16,558 nt of DNA. Source: DATIJC01 sp035479015. Its GTDB lineage: Bacteria; Patescibacteriota; Microgenomatia; UBA1400; UBA12028. Below, piece by piece: positions 1 through 6,487 of the stretch. The notes beneath the pieces were generated by a model that saw nothing but the letters and a program-made list of their open reading frames with translations, was not told the DNA's origin and ran no database searches. The stretch is from contig DATIJC010000004.1 in NCBI GenBank assembly GCA_035479015.1, positions 1 through 16,558 of the forward strand, read 5' to 3'. Made by a program: the position numbers and the translations under genes. The first letter of the stretch is position 1; every line of letters begins with the position of its first letter.

Positions 1-120
1 CTGTGAGAGCTGTTCTAGTGTAAATGTCTGCAAGGTTTGCGCCTTTGCGAGTTGGGCAGAATTAGCAAAACCAGCAAACAAGTAAACTAGAAAACTAACA
101 ACTAAGAGAAATTTCTTCAT
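1..120 (-). CDS. Secreted protein, N-terminal fragment (runs off window)
   Basis: Only the first 40 codons are present. The reading frame is open to the left edge. The start MKKFLLVVSFLVYLFAGFAN is a classic signal peptide: two Lys, a long hydrophobic core, then small residues before a possible cleavage near A-K-A-Q around residue 27. The protein is therefore probably exported. Its ATG overlaps the TGA of the preceding nitroreductase gene in an ATGA arrangement, so translation is probably coupled and the two products may work together. No domain can be named from the ~13 residues after the signal, which read TLQTFTLEQLSQ. Confidence is high that it is a gene and nil for function. Confidence 0.7.
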   Translation of the reverse strand, partial: MKKFLLVVSFLVYLFAGFANSAQLAKAQTLQTFTLEQLSQ

Positions 121-1001
121 AGTGGTTTAGCAGTAGGTGTCGGTGATGGTGCTACGCCGATATGTCCAAATGGTACAACATATACAGGATGGAGTGCGGG
201 GTCATACTGCAGTGCTGCCTGCAGTTTCACCGCGTCAAATCCTTCAGTCACCACGGTTGCCATATGCAGGCTCTCCGTTTCAAGATACATATTTTCACCA
301 ATATGACCGACTTCTAAGATTGCGCCTTCACGCGCACCATCTTTGAGCATTTGATAGCCTTTACCATAATCAGCCATCAGAAAAAACGTCACGGGGGCAG
401 GCAATACCGTTGCCTCTACGCCTGTATTGTCCAAGGCTTTTGGGTCAGTCACAGCAGTTTTACCCAAAGAATTTGTGCCAGGTAAATATTCATAGAAGCC
501 GGGAGTTAATCCTGTCACATTTTTTACAAACGCAAAAACCGTGATCGGATACACGCTGCGCGCGGAAGGGGCAGTCCGCTTTCCTGTAGGATCGGTGAAA
601 CCCTGTGCCGACCAGAGTAACTGCGAGAGTTCTTGCATAGTCACCGATTTATCTGAGAAGGTTCTGCGTGAACGTCTCTCATGCAGCGTTTGTTCTACTG
701 ACATTCCGCCTATAAGCGATGGCTTTGGTAGAGCAATCGTGTTCTGAATAGAATAACTTCTTGTCTTTGCCGATGGCCATGGGGTTGCAACTACCGTTTG
801 AGCGGTTGGAGTAGTTTTAAGACCATCCCGTTTAGCTTGGACGAGCAAAACAAATAAAACAACAGCTATACTTAAACAAGCGAGAGAGAAAAATGACAGC
901 AGCGTTTTAGGAATTGGAAAGCCGCCTTTCAGGCATTGCGCGCACACACCAGAGCACAAGTCTTCTTTAGTTGGCGGGGGAGGCGTTGTATTTGTATCCA
1001 T
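117..1001 (-). CDS. Membrane-anchored SagB/ThcOx-like nitroreductase
   Basis: A 294-residue FMN-dependent nitroreductase-fold oxidoreductase, by family resemblance to SagB/ThcOx-type dehydrogenases. Residues 1-32 are Pro-rich and carry three Cys at 16, 20 and 23 (C-x3-C-x2-C). A hydrophobic segment at about 33-55 should be a transmembrane anchor, followed by a Thr/Pro-rich spacer. The catalytic domain begins near residue 100. ERRSRRTF (108-115) is the usual FMN-phosphate-binding Arg/Ser motif, followed by ELSQLLWSAQG and RTAPSARSVYP, both typical of the SagB group. The C-terminal third has GHIGENMYLETESL and VVPFGHIG, which match the family, then a Pro/Thr tail. SagB proteins in azoline-peptide clusters oxidise peptide heterocycles, but no cyclodehydratase or precursor gene is visible here, so the substrate is unknown. 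The anchor topology is ambiguous from charge: about neutral before the segment, positive after it. The next gene starts within its stop codon. Confidence 0.82.
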   Translation of the reverse strand: MDTNTTPPPPTKEDLCSGVCAQCLKGGFPIPKTLLSFFSLACLSIAVVLFVLLVQAKRDGLKTTPTAQTVVATPWPSAKTRSYSIQNTIALPKPSLIGGMSVEQTLHERRSRRTFSDKSVTMQELSQLLWSAQGFTDPTGKRTAPSARSVYPITVFAFVKNVTGLTPGFYEYLPGTNSLGKTAVTDPKALDNTGVEATVLPAPVTFFLMADYGKGYQMLKDGAREGAILEVGHIGENMYLETESLHMATVVTEGFDAVKLQAALQYDPALHPVYVVPFGHIGVAPSPTPTAKPL

Positions 1002-1045
1002 ACACTATCATTCAACTCTTCTTTAGAAAAGATTGCAATAGCGCG

Positions 1046-1054
1046 TGATAAACT
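1046..1054 (+). promoter_or_regulatory. Possible extended -10 for polX
   Basis: TGATAAACT reads as TG-n plus a 4/6 match to TATAAT and ends 8 bases before the ATG at 1063. No -35 is evident. If real, the transcript would begin at or next to the start codon. The 61-bp gap to the divergent nitroreductase must also hold that gene's promoter, which I could not pick out. Confidence 0.3.
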
Positions 1055-1062
1055 ATTTCCTA

Positions 1063-2769
1063 ATGAACATGTCAAATGCAGAGGTTGCAAAAATCCTTCG
1101 ACAAGTCGCAGCTGTGTATGCAATAGAGGGTGATGACGCATTTAGGGTGAGTGCATACACCAATGCAGCGAATAGCATCGAGTCCAGTGAGGAGTCAGTT
1201 CACGATCTATGGGAGAGCGGAAAGCTAGATACTATTCCCGGCATTGGCGAAAAACTGACGCAGCATTTAGATGAACTATTTCGGACGGGCAAAGTCAAAC
1301 ATTTCGATGAACTGTTTGCCAAAGTGCCAGGAGGCATCTTTCCACTTCTGGATATTCCTGGAATCGGCCCAAAGACAGCACTCAAACTAGCGAATACATA
1401 CCATTTACATGATGAGAGCACAGCACTAACTAAGCTTGAAAAATTGGGGCGTGAGGGTGAGTTGGACGAAAAAACACTCAAAGGTATGGAAAGACTGCGC
1501 ACTCAAACACAGCAGCGTATTTTATTGTCGACTGCACTGCGTATCTCCAGTGAGATTACTGATTTCCTAAAGAAAAATAGAGACGTTATAGAAGCCGAGG
1601 CTATGGGTAGTATCCGCAGGCGTACTGAGACTATCGGAGATATCGATATTGGTGTGTCTACACTGTGGCCGGGCAGAGTCACAAAATATTTGAAAACCTT
1701 TCCCAAAGTAAAACGGGTTGTGAGTATGGGGGAGAGGCTGTTACGGCTTGATCATAAAAGTGGTTTGCAGATAGACGTCCGATTACATGAACCCAAGGCA
1801 TGGGGAAGTCTACTGCAACACTACACCGGCTCAAAAGCACACAATATTGCACTACGCTCACTCGCAATGAAGCGAGGTTTGTCTTTATCCGAATACGGAT
1901 TCAAAAAAGGAAGGGGAGTGATTCTGTGTCCCAGAGAACGTGATGTGTATGACAACTTGGGACTGCGGTTCATTCCGCCAGAGATTCGGGAAAATATCGG
2001 AGAGATCGAAGCTGCTGAGAAAGGTGAGATCTCTCCATTAGTAGAGCTTAAACATATCCGCGGAGATTTCCACATCCATACGAATTTGGAATTTCCCAGC
2101 AGTCACGATACCGGAGTTAGCTCTGTACGCGAGTTGCTTGAAAAAGCGACACATTTGAAATACTCGTATATCGGATTTTCCGACCATAATCCAAAACAGT
2201 CAGGTTTATCTGATGATGAACGGCTGAAAGCCGTGCAAAAACACCGTGCGCAACTTGAAAAAGCTGCTGAAAATTTCCCGAGAATAAAAGTGTACTTCGG
2301 ACTCGAAGTTGACATCCTGCCCGATGGTGACTTGGCTGTAGGCGACGATATTTTGAATGTACTTGATTATGCAATTGTCTCTATTCACTCAGTCTTTTCA
2401 CAAGACGAAGAAAAAACCACAGCCCGCATCCTGAAGGCCTTAGAACATCCCAAAGCAAAGATACTTGGACACCCGACGGGCAGGATAATCCAAACCAGAG
2501 ATGAAATAGATGCGGATTGGAGTGAGATTTTTTCCTACTGTAGCAAGCACAAAAAACTAGTTGAAATTAATGCCACGCCGACGCGGCTTGATTTACCACC
2601 GGAACTTATTCGTGAAGCAAGGAAGCAAAACGTAAAATTTATCATTAATACAGATTCTCACAGCAGTGACAACATGGACTTCATGCAGTACGGCGTCTTT
2701 GCCGCCCGCCGCGGTTGGTGCAGTAAAAAGGATATCGTTAATTGCTCACCATCCTTTTCCTTGCAATAA
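1063..2769 (+). CDS. polX: DNA polymerase/3'-5' exonuclease PolX (family X plus PHP)
   Basis: A 568-residue bacterial family X polymerase, a gap-filling enzyme of base-excision or break repair. From the N terminus it has an 8-kDa-like helical region (NAEVAKILRQ), two helix-hairpin-helix motifs (IPGIGEKL near 58-65, IPGIGPKT near 98-105), a palm, and a C-terminal PHP phosphoesterase. The palm aspartates are all visible: GDIDIG (D193, D195) and QIDVR (D238). The PHP metal ligands look complete: HIH (337, 339), SDH (374-375), E415, H442, H470 and TDSH (531, 533). Full length for the family. I chose ATG 1063 (MNMSNAEV) over an in-frame GTG at 1045 because family members begin close to SNAEVAKIL; ATG 1069 is also possible. 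The last ~10 residues (NCSPSFSLQ) do not resemble the usual ending and lie in the 32-bp overlap with the convergent transketolase gene. Confidence 0.95.
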   Translation: MNMSNAEVAKILRQVAAVYAIEGDDAFRVSAYTNAANSIESSEESVHDLWESGKLDTIPGIGEKLTQHLDELFRTGKVKHFDELFAKVPGGIFPLLDIPGIGPKTALKLANTYHLHDESTALTKLEKLGREGELDEKTLKGMERLRTQTQQRILLSTALRISSEITDFLKKNRDVIEAEAMGSIRRRTETIGDIDIGVSTLWPGRVTKYLKTFPKVKRVVSMGERLLRLDHKSGLQIDVRLHEPKAWGSLLQHYTGSKAHNIALRSLAMKRGLSLSEYGFKKGRGVILCPRERDVYDNLGLRFIPPEIRENIGEIEAAEKGEISPLVELKHIRGDFHIHTNLEFPSSHDTGVSSVRELLEKATHLKYSYIGFSDHNPKQSGLSDDERLKAVQKHRAQLEKAAENFPRIKVYFGLEVDILPDGDLAVGDDILNVLDYAIVSIHSVFSQDEEKTTARILKALEHPKAKILGHPTGRIIQTRDEIDADWSEIFSYCSKHKKLVEINATPTRLDLPPELIREARKQNVKFIINTDSHSSDNMDFMQYGVFAARRGWCSKKDIVNCSPSFSLQ

Positions 2770-3727
2770 CCTGACGAACAGCACGAGTGATCCAATGTGC
2801 CGTCATCCCATACTTCTCCAATAACTCTTGCGGTTTTCCCGACTCACCAAAACTATCCTGCATTCCTATAAATTCAATCGGCACGGGAAAATTTTTAACC
2901 AAGCTTTCGGCAACAGCACTCCCCATGCCACCTATAATTTGATGATCCTCGACAGTCACAACACACCCAGTTTTTTTGACAGATGCAGTAAGAGTCTCCA
3001 CATCAATTGGTTTGATTGTGTGCAAATTAATAAGTTCCACAGAGATGGAGTCGCGCCGGAGAAGGTCAGCTGCTTTGATCGCTTCCTGCAAGATTGGACC
3101 ACAACCAATAATAGTCACGTCACTACCTAATTGCATGACGTTTGCCTTGCCAATCGAAAAAGGAGTACTCTCATCAGTCAGTGCTATACACGGCTCACGG
3201 CAAAGCCGCAAATATGCAGGTCCACTAAAATCTGCAAGAGCATGTGTCGCTTTAGTGCTTTCCAAAAAATCACAGGGAACTACCACAGTCATATTTGGCA
3301 ACACCCGAGTGATCGCAATATCTTCTAGCGCTTGATGGGTGGCACCATCCGGACCCACCATTAGACCCGCGTGGGAGCTAACTATCTTTACATTGGCATT
3401 GGAATAACAGACGCTCACGCGCAATTGGTCCCAATTGCGGCCTGGGCTAAATACGCCGTAGCTCGCGGCAAAAGGAATTTTTCCTGAGAGCGCAAGTCCA
3501 GCAGAAACTCCCATTAAATTTTGCTCAGCCACGCCTACATCAAAGAACCGTTCGGGAAAACGGGCCGCAAATTCTTCTACACGTGTCGACTCAGAGAGAT
3601 CGGCTGTGAGCGCAACAACGTTCGCATTCATTGCGCCAAGTTCTACGAGTGCACGTCCAAATCCATCTCTGGTGGATTTCAAAATAACTGGTACAACATT
3701 ATTCGTGTTCTGCACGTATCCTCCCAT
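2738..3727 (-). CDS. Transketolase, C-terminal subunit
   Basis: A 329-residue protein covering the pyrimidine-binding and C-terminal domains of transketolase. It partners the N-terminal half encoded just upstream. Together they move two-carbon ketol units between sugar phosphates with thiamine diphosphate in the non-oxidative pentose phosphate pathway. VGVAEQNLMGVSAG holds the conserved Glu (E68) that activates the cofactor's aminopyrimidine. ASYGVF, SHAGLMVGPDGATHQ and EDHQIIGGMGSAV are family signatures. The start overlaps the end of the N-half gene by 29 bp in another frame. A strong GGGAGG lies inside the first codons, about 4-5 bases before an in-frame GTG at 3715, so translation may really begin there (MQNTNNVV). 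The 3' end overlaps polX by 32 bp. Two-gene transketolases are normal in archaea and many bacteria, so this is not a broken gene. Confidence 0.93.
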   Translation of the reverse strand: MGGYVQNTNNVVPVILKSTRDGFGRALVELGAMNANVVALTADLSESTRVEEFAARFPERFFDVGVAEQNLMGVSAGLALSGKIPFAASYGVFSPGRNWDQLRVSVCYSNANVKIVSSHAGLMVGPDGATHQALEDIAITRVLPNMTVVVPCDFLESTKATHALADFSGPAYLRLCREPCIALTDESTPFSIGKANVMQLGSDVTIIGCGPILQEAIKAADLLRRDSISVELINLHTIKPIDVETLTASVKKTGCVVTVEDHQIIGGMGSAVAESLVKNFPVPIEFIGMQDSFGESGKPQELLEKYGMTAHWITRAVRQVIARKRMVSN

Positions 3728-4550
3728 TCAATGTTCGCAATTGATGTAGAGCCTCTTTTGCCTCCTGTTTGTTGGGTGGTTTTCCATGCCACTCTGGCTT
3801 CCACTGCATAAAATCTACACCCTTACCGGGAATCGTGTTTGCGATGATCACGGTCGGTTTGCCAAAGACGCTGGTGGCCTCGCGGCAAGCATTTACAATC
3901 GCTTCCATATTGTGACCATCGATTTCCAGTACATGCCAGCCGAAACTTTCATATTTTGCTGATAATTTCTCAAGTGGCATGACATCCTCTGTTAATCCAT
4001 CAATCTGAATATTGTTGCGGTCAATGATGACTGTTAAATTATGCAATTTCATCTTGTGGGCAAACAGTATTGCTTCCCATGTTTGACCCTCATCATGCTC
4101 ACCGTCACTCATGAGACAGTACACACGGTGATCTTTGTTATCCAATTTGCCGGCGAGTGCCATGCCAATTGCTTGGGAAATGCCTTGTCCCAATGGTCCC
4201 GCTGATACCTCTACACCGGGTGGATCGCCAATTTTGGGATGTCCCTGTAGTCTGGAATCTATTTTTCGCAAGGTTTGTAACTCCTCCTTTGGAAAAAAAC
4301 CTGCATGAGCAAGTGTCGCATAAAGCACCGGACAAATGTGGCCATTTGAAAGTACGAGTCTATCTCTGTCCTCCCAATTCGGATTATGAGGATCTATCCT
4401 CAGGATATGAAAGTATAGGGCTGTGAAAACATCCGCCATTCCCAAGGGACCCGCACTGTGTCCAGATCCTGCCGTAAGCAGCATTTTGATGACATCCCCA
4501 CGGATCTCATTTGCCTTCAGATATAACTCGTCGAGAGAGATTGATGCCAT
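3699..4550 (-). CDS. Transketolase, N-terminal (TPP-binding) subunit
   Basis: A 283-residue N-terminal half of transketolase carrying the diphosphate-binding domain. Visible motifs are GHSAGPLG (30-37), LSNGH (67-71), QGHP (102-105), SAGPLGQG (116-123) and the thiamine-diphosphate/Mg motif SDGEHDEGQ with the closing NN at 179-180. The motif begins S-D-G rather than the commoner G-D-G, which is tolerated in this family. The start MASISLDELYLKANEIRG matches normal family starts, so ATG 4550 is secure. It is first in a two-gene operon with the C-terminal half, which overlaps by 29 bp and favours coupled synthesis of equal amounts. Only 44 bp separate it from the divergent ABC ATPase. A weak -10-like CATAGT on this strand (4563-4568) overlaps that gene's promoter. 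Confidence 0.94.
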   Translation of the reverse strand: MASISLDELYLKANEIRGDVIKMLLTAGSGHSAGPLGMADVFTALYFHILRIDPHNPNWEDRDRLVLSNGHICPVLYATLAHAGFFPKEELQTLRKIDSRLQGHPKIGDPPGVEVSAGPLGQGISQAIGMALAGKLDNKDHRVYCLMSDGEHDEGQTWEAILFAHKMKLHNLTVIIDRNNIQIDGLTEDVMPLEKLSAKYESFGWHVLEIDGHNMEAIVNACREATSVFGKPTVIIANTIPGKGVDFMQWKPEWHGKPPNKQEAKEALHQLRTLNGRIRAEHE

Positions 4551-4552
4551 AC

Positions 4553-4582
4553 TTTCAATGGTACTATGATTTGCGCTACAAT
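4553..4582 (+). promoter_or_regulatory. Promoter of ABC exporter operon
   Basis: TTTCAA at 4553-4558 (3/6 to TTGACA) and TACAAT at 4577-4582 (5/6 to TATAAT) are 18 bp apart. The predicted start is near 4589, only ~5 bases before the ATG at 4595. No Shine-Dalgarno sequence precedes that ATG, so the message may be leaderless. Confidence 0.5.
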
Positions 4583-4594
4583 GTCACTTCTTCT

Positions 4595-5392
4595 ATGAAT
4601 GCCATTACAGTCCAAAATCTGGTAAAAAAATTCGGTGACTTTACCGCGGTCGATTCGCTCTCTTTTGAAGTACCGGCCGGCCAGATCTTTGCGTTCCTGG
4701 GACCTAACGGGGCGGGAAAGACTACTACCATCAAGATGCTGACCACACTTTTAAAACCCACCTCGGGGTTTATACAAGTGTTTGGCAAAGATCCGGTGGA
4801 AGAGCAAGATGAAGTGCGCCGGCAATTTGGCATAGTATTTCAGGACCCAAGCCTAGATGAAGAGCTAACCGCCTATGAAAATCTAGAGTTTCATGGCGTA
4901 TTGTATGGTGTGGACAAACGGCTTCGTGAAAAACGCATTGAAGAGTTATTTGCGATTGTTGAACTATCGGACCGCAAGAATGATATAGTGAAAACTTTTT
5001 CGGGAGGAATGCGGCGACGTTTAGAAATTGCCAGAGGCTTATTGCACCACCCGCATATTTTCTTTTTGGACGAACCAACGCTTGGATTGGATCCACAGAC
5101 ACGTAATCAGATTTGGAGTTATATTAAAAATTTAAACGAATCGGAAAAAATTACCATCTTTTTCACTACACATTATATGGAGGAGGCTGAAAGGTACGCA
5201 CAACAGATCGCGATCATTGACCATGGGAAAATAGTCACCAAGGGAACTGCGGACGAACTGAAGACTCAAACAAAAACAAAATCGCTCGAAGACGCTTTCT
5301 TACAATTGACGGGGCATGAGATTCGCGATGAAAAAGCCTCTGGATTGGATCATTTGCGAATGCGAAGCAAGATGTGGGGGAGGGGCAGGTAG
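4595..5392 (+). CDS. ABC-2 type exporter ATP-binding protein (DrrA-like)
   Basis: A 265-residue ATPase that should power the membrane protein encoded 12 bp downstream. All motifs are intact: Walker A GPNGAGKTT (36-44), Q-loop FQDP (Q83), signature FSGGM (135-139), Walker B IFFLDEPTLGLDP (155-167) and switch His in THYMEEAE (H193). The C-terminal tail (KSLEDAFLQLTG) is typical of the DrrA/NodI/CcmA-like group that exports lipids, polysaccharides or drugs; the substrate cannot be told. An in-frame ATG at 4511 would add 28 residues, but those lie across the divergent transketolase start, and the promoter at 4577-4582 lies inside them. MNAITVQNLVKKFG is a normal start for this family, so I use 4595. 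Confidence 0.93.
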   Translation: MNAITVQNLVKKFGDFTAVDSLSFEVPAGQIFAFLGPNGAGKTTTIKMLTTLLKPTSGFIQVFGKDPVEEQDEVRRQFGIVFQDPSLDEELTAYENLEFHGVLYGVDKRLREKRIEELFAIVELSDRKNDIVKTFSGGMRRRLEIARGLLHHPHIFFLDEPTLGLDPQTRNQIWSYIKNLNESEKITIFFTTHYMEEAERYAQQIAIIDHGKIVTKGTADELKTQTKTKSLEDAFLQLTGHEIRDEKASGLDHLRMRSKMWGRGR

Positions 5393-5404
5393 CTTGTACA
5401 AAAT

Positions 5405-6151
5405 ATGCGAACAATTTATATACTTTGGCTACGTCAACTGAAAAGATATACAAGGTCACGTTCGCGAATCATCGGCTCTCTTGGACAGCCGCTCTTATTT
5501 CTCGTCGCACTTGGGTTTGGTTTTGGTCCTATATTTGCCAAAGCAGGCGGTGGAAACTATATTAATTTCTTAGCACCAGGTGTTATCGCGCAGGGAATAT
5601 TGTTTACTGCCATTTTTTCCGGCATCGAACTTATTTGGGATAGACAGTTTGGCTTCTTAAAAGAGACGCTTGTGGCTCCTGTGTCGCGCTTTGAGATCAT
5701 GTTGGGCCGCACCCTAGGTGGGGCGACGATCGCTACACTGCAAGGAGTGATAATATTCCTACTCACGCTCGTCATCGGATTCCGACCCACATCGCTTCTC
5801 AGTTTACCCCTCGCACTGCTTTTTATGTTCATGATGTCCATGTTTTTCACCGCTCTCGGGACTGCGATCGCTTCGATGCTTGAAGATTTCCAAGGGTTCC
5901 AACTCATCATGAATTTCTTGGTCATGCCGCTCTTTTTCCTCTCAGGGGCGCTGTTTCCACTCGCCGGAGTTCCTACTCTACTTCAAGACATTGCTACTAT
6001 TGATCCCTTAAGTTACGGCGTTGATGCTCTGCGTGGGGTACTAGTGGGTAGCTCTCACTTTGGCCTGACTACCGACTTTATCGTCCTCGGAGTCTTGGTG
6101 TTACTCACCATGTCAATTGGTGCCTACCTCTTCAGTAAGATAGAAGTGTAA
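5405..6151 (+). CDS. ABC-2 type exporter permease (DrrB-like)
   Basis: A 248-residue polytopic membrane protein with a short basic N terminus (WLRQLKRYTRSRSR) and about six hydrophobic segments. The stretch RQFGFLKETLVAPVSRFEIM, a cytoplasmic loop, is characteristic of ABC-2 permeases of the DrrB/NodJ group. Near the end, PLFFLSGALFPL followed by DPLSYGVDALRG is the family signature. It lies 12 bp after the ATPase, so the two form a complete exporter, presumably a homodimer of each subunit. The purine-rich GGGGGAGGGG at about 5376-5385 is some 20 bases from the ATG, too far to be an obvious ribosome-binding site. Substrate unknown. Confidence 0.92.
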   Translation: MRTIYILWLRQLKRYTRSRSRIIGSLGQPLLFLVALGFGFGPIFAKAGGGNYINFLAPGVIAQGILFTAIFSGIELIWDRQFGFLKETLVAPVSRFEIMLGRTLGGATIATLQGVIIFLLTLVIGFRPTSLLSLPLALLFMFMMSMFFTALGTAIASMLEDFQGFQLIMNFLVMPLFFLSGALFPLAGVPTLLQDIATIDPLSYGVDALRGVLVGSSHFGLTTDFIVLGVLVLLTMSIGAYLFSKIEV

Positions 6152-6156
6152 ACTTG

Positions 6157-6174
6157 TCCTCGCGAAGGCGAGGA
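6157..6174. repeat. REP-like hairpin after exporter operon
   Basis: TCCTCGC-GAAG-GCGAGGA is a perfect 7-bp stem with a 4-base loop, starting 5 bases after the permease stop. It is not followed by a T run (ATCCAG follows), so it is a weak candidate for an intrinsic terminator. The GC-rich palindrome followed by ATCCAG looks like the dispersed palindromic repeats seen in many bacteria; that resemblance is from memory. It could still protect the 3' end of the exporter mRNA. Confidence 0.5.
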
Positions 6175-6185
6175 TCCAGACAATG

Positions 6186-6191
6186 TATAAT
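6186..6191 (+). promoter_or_regulatory. -10 box of tRNA-Gln
   Basis: A perfect TATAAT ends 10 bases before the mature tRNA 5' end, right for a very short leader. No convincing -35 is found at 16-18 bp; that stretch is occupied by the hairpin at 6157-6174. Confidence 0.65.
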
Positions 6192-6201
6192 ATGTGCTAG
6201 A

Positions 6202-6272
6202 TGCCCGGTGGTCTAATGGTAGGACAGTGCCCTTTGAAGGCATTTATCTTGGTTCGAATCCAAGCTGGGCAA
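6202..6272 (+). tRNA. trnQ: tRNA-Gln (anticodon UUG)
   Basis: A full cloverleaf folds by eye. Acceptor TGCCCGG pairs with CTGGGCA, including a G-U pair. The D stem is GTCT/GGAC around AATGGTA. The anticodon stem GTGCC/GGCAT holds loop CTTTGAA, giving anticodon TTG. The variable loop is TTAT. The T stem CTTGG/CCAAG holds TTCGAAT. The first pair is U1-A72, a known identity feature of tRNA-Gln. The discriminator is A at 6272. CCA is not encoded. A second copy of its 3' end lies 153 bp downstream. Confidence 0.95.
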
Positions 6273-6286
6273 CAAAAGAAAGTTGG
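6253..6286 (+). repeat. Direct repeat copy 1 (tRNA-Gln 3' end)
   Basis: This stretch covers the T loop, T-stem 3' strand, acceptor 3' strand and 14 bases beyond the tRNA. Its core CCAAGCTGGGCAACAAAA (6260-6277) is repeated exactly at 6413-6430. The flanks TTCGA upstream and GTTGG downstream are also shared, with a one-base indel and a few mismatches. Such a duplication of a tRNA 3' end is what site-specific integration leaves behind. Confidence 0.85.
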
Positions 6287-6309
6287 GATGCAATCCTGAT
6301 TTTCTTTTG
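6273..6309 (+). terminator. AT-rich hairpin after tRNA-Gln, possible terminator
   Basis: CAAAAGAAA (6273-6281) pairs perfectly with TTTCTTTTG (6301-6309). Inside it, GGAT and ATCC (6286-6289, 6293-6296) form a second stem around a 3-base loop. The descending strand ATTTTCTTTTG is T-rich, as in a weak intrinsic terminator, and would end the tRNA transcript just past its 3' end. The long T tail of a strong terminator is lacking, so processing or an unrelated structure is also possible. Confidence 0.45.
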
Positions 6310-6324
6310 CTTGTCAAAGTTTTG

Positions 6325-6403
6325 ATTTCGCTTCACGAATCCGACGGCAAGCCACGATGAGTGGCCTGCCTAGTGTCCGAAGAATTGAGCGACGAGCGAA
6401 AAT
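6325..6403. other. Structured non-coding insert between tRNA-end repeats
   Basis: No plausible gene is seen here. TTTCGCT (6326-6332) pairs with AGCGAAA (6395-6401) as an outer stem. Inside lies a strong hairpin, GGCA-a-GCCAC / GTGGC-c-TGCC (6346-6370), with loop GATGA and one A-C mismatch. This nested arrangement suggests a folded RNA or a small palindromic element rather than spacer. I do not recognise it as a known RNA family. Confidence 0.45.
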
Positions 6404-6404
6404 A

Positions 6405-6439
6405 TTCGAGGACCAAGCTGGGCAACAAAATGAGGTTGG
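6405..6439 (+). repeat. Direct repeat copy 2 (tRNA-Gln 3'-end duplicate)
   Basis: This is the second copy of the tRNA 3' end, with an identical 18-base core at 6413-6430. It lacks the 5' acceptor strand, D arm and anticodon arm, so it is not a functional tRNA. It sits about 50 bp before the metallophosphoesterase gene. Confidence 0.85.
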
Positions 6440-6442
6440 TTA

Positions 6443-6472
6443 TTGCATTTTTTCAGAAAGATTTAGTATTAT
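6443..6472 (+). promoter_or_regulatory. Candidate promoter of metallophosphoesterase gene
   Basis: TTGCAT (6443-6448) and TATTAT (6467-6472, 5/6 match) are 18 bp apart. Transcription would start near 6479, leaving a leader of about 9 bases before ATG 6488. The -35 match is weak. Confidence 0.4.
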
Positions 6473-6487
6473 TCAGGTGTGCATAAA

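Noticed and set aside
541..747. Plus-strand frames inside the nitroreductase gene
   Set aside because: They lie wholly antisense to a well-supported gene and show no family features or start signals.
117..1001. Lipoprotein signal (SLAC at residue 42) in the nitroreductase
   Set aside because: The residue three before Cys is Ser rather than Leu/Val/Ile and the hydrophobic stretch continues past the Cys, so a plain membrane anchor is more likely.
1045..1062. GTG 1045 as polX start
   Set aside because: It overlaps the likely -10 box and adds six residues not found in the family; ATG 1063 or 1069 fits better.
3699..4550. Transketolase split in two as a frameshift or pseudogene
   Set aside because: Both halves have normal lengths, intact motifs and a separate start, and two-gene transketolases are a standard form.
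4511..4594. N-terminal extension of the ABC ATPase from ATG 4511
   Set aside because: It overlaps the divergent transketolase start, would place the promoter inside the gene, and the extra 28 residues do not resemble an ABC ATPase.
6405..6439. Second tRNA gene
   Set aside because: Only the T-arm/acceptor 3' side is present; no D arm, anticodon arm or 5' acceptor strand lies upstream.
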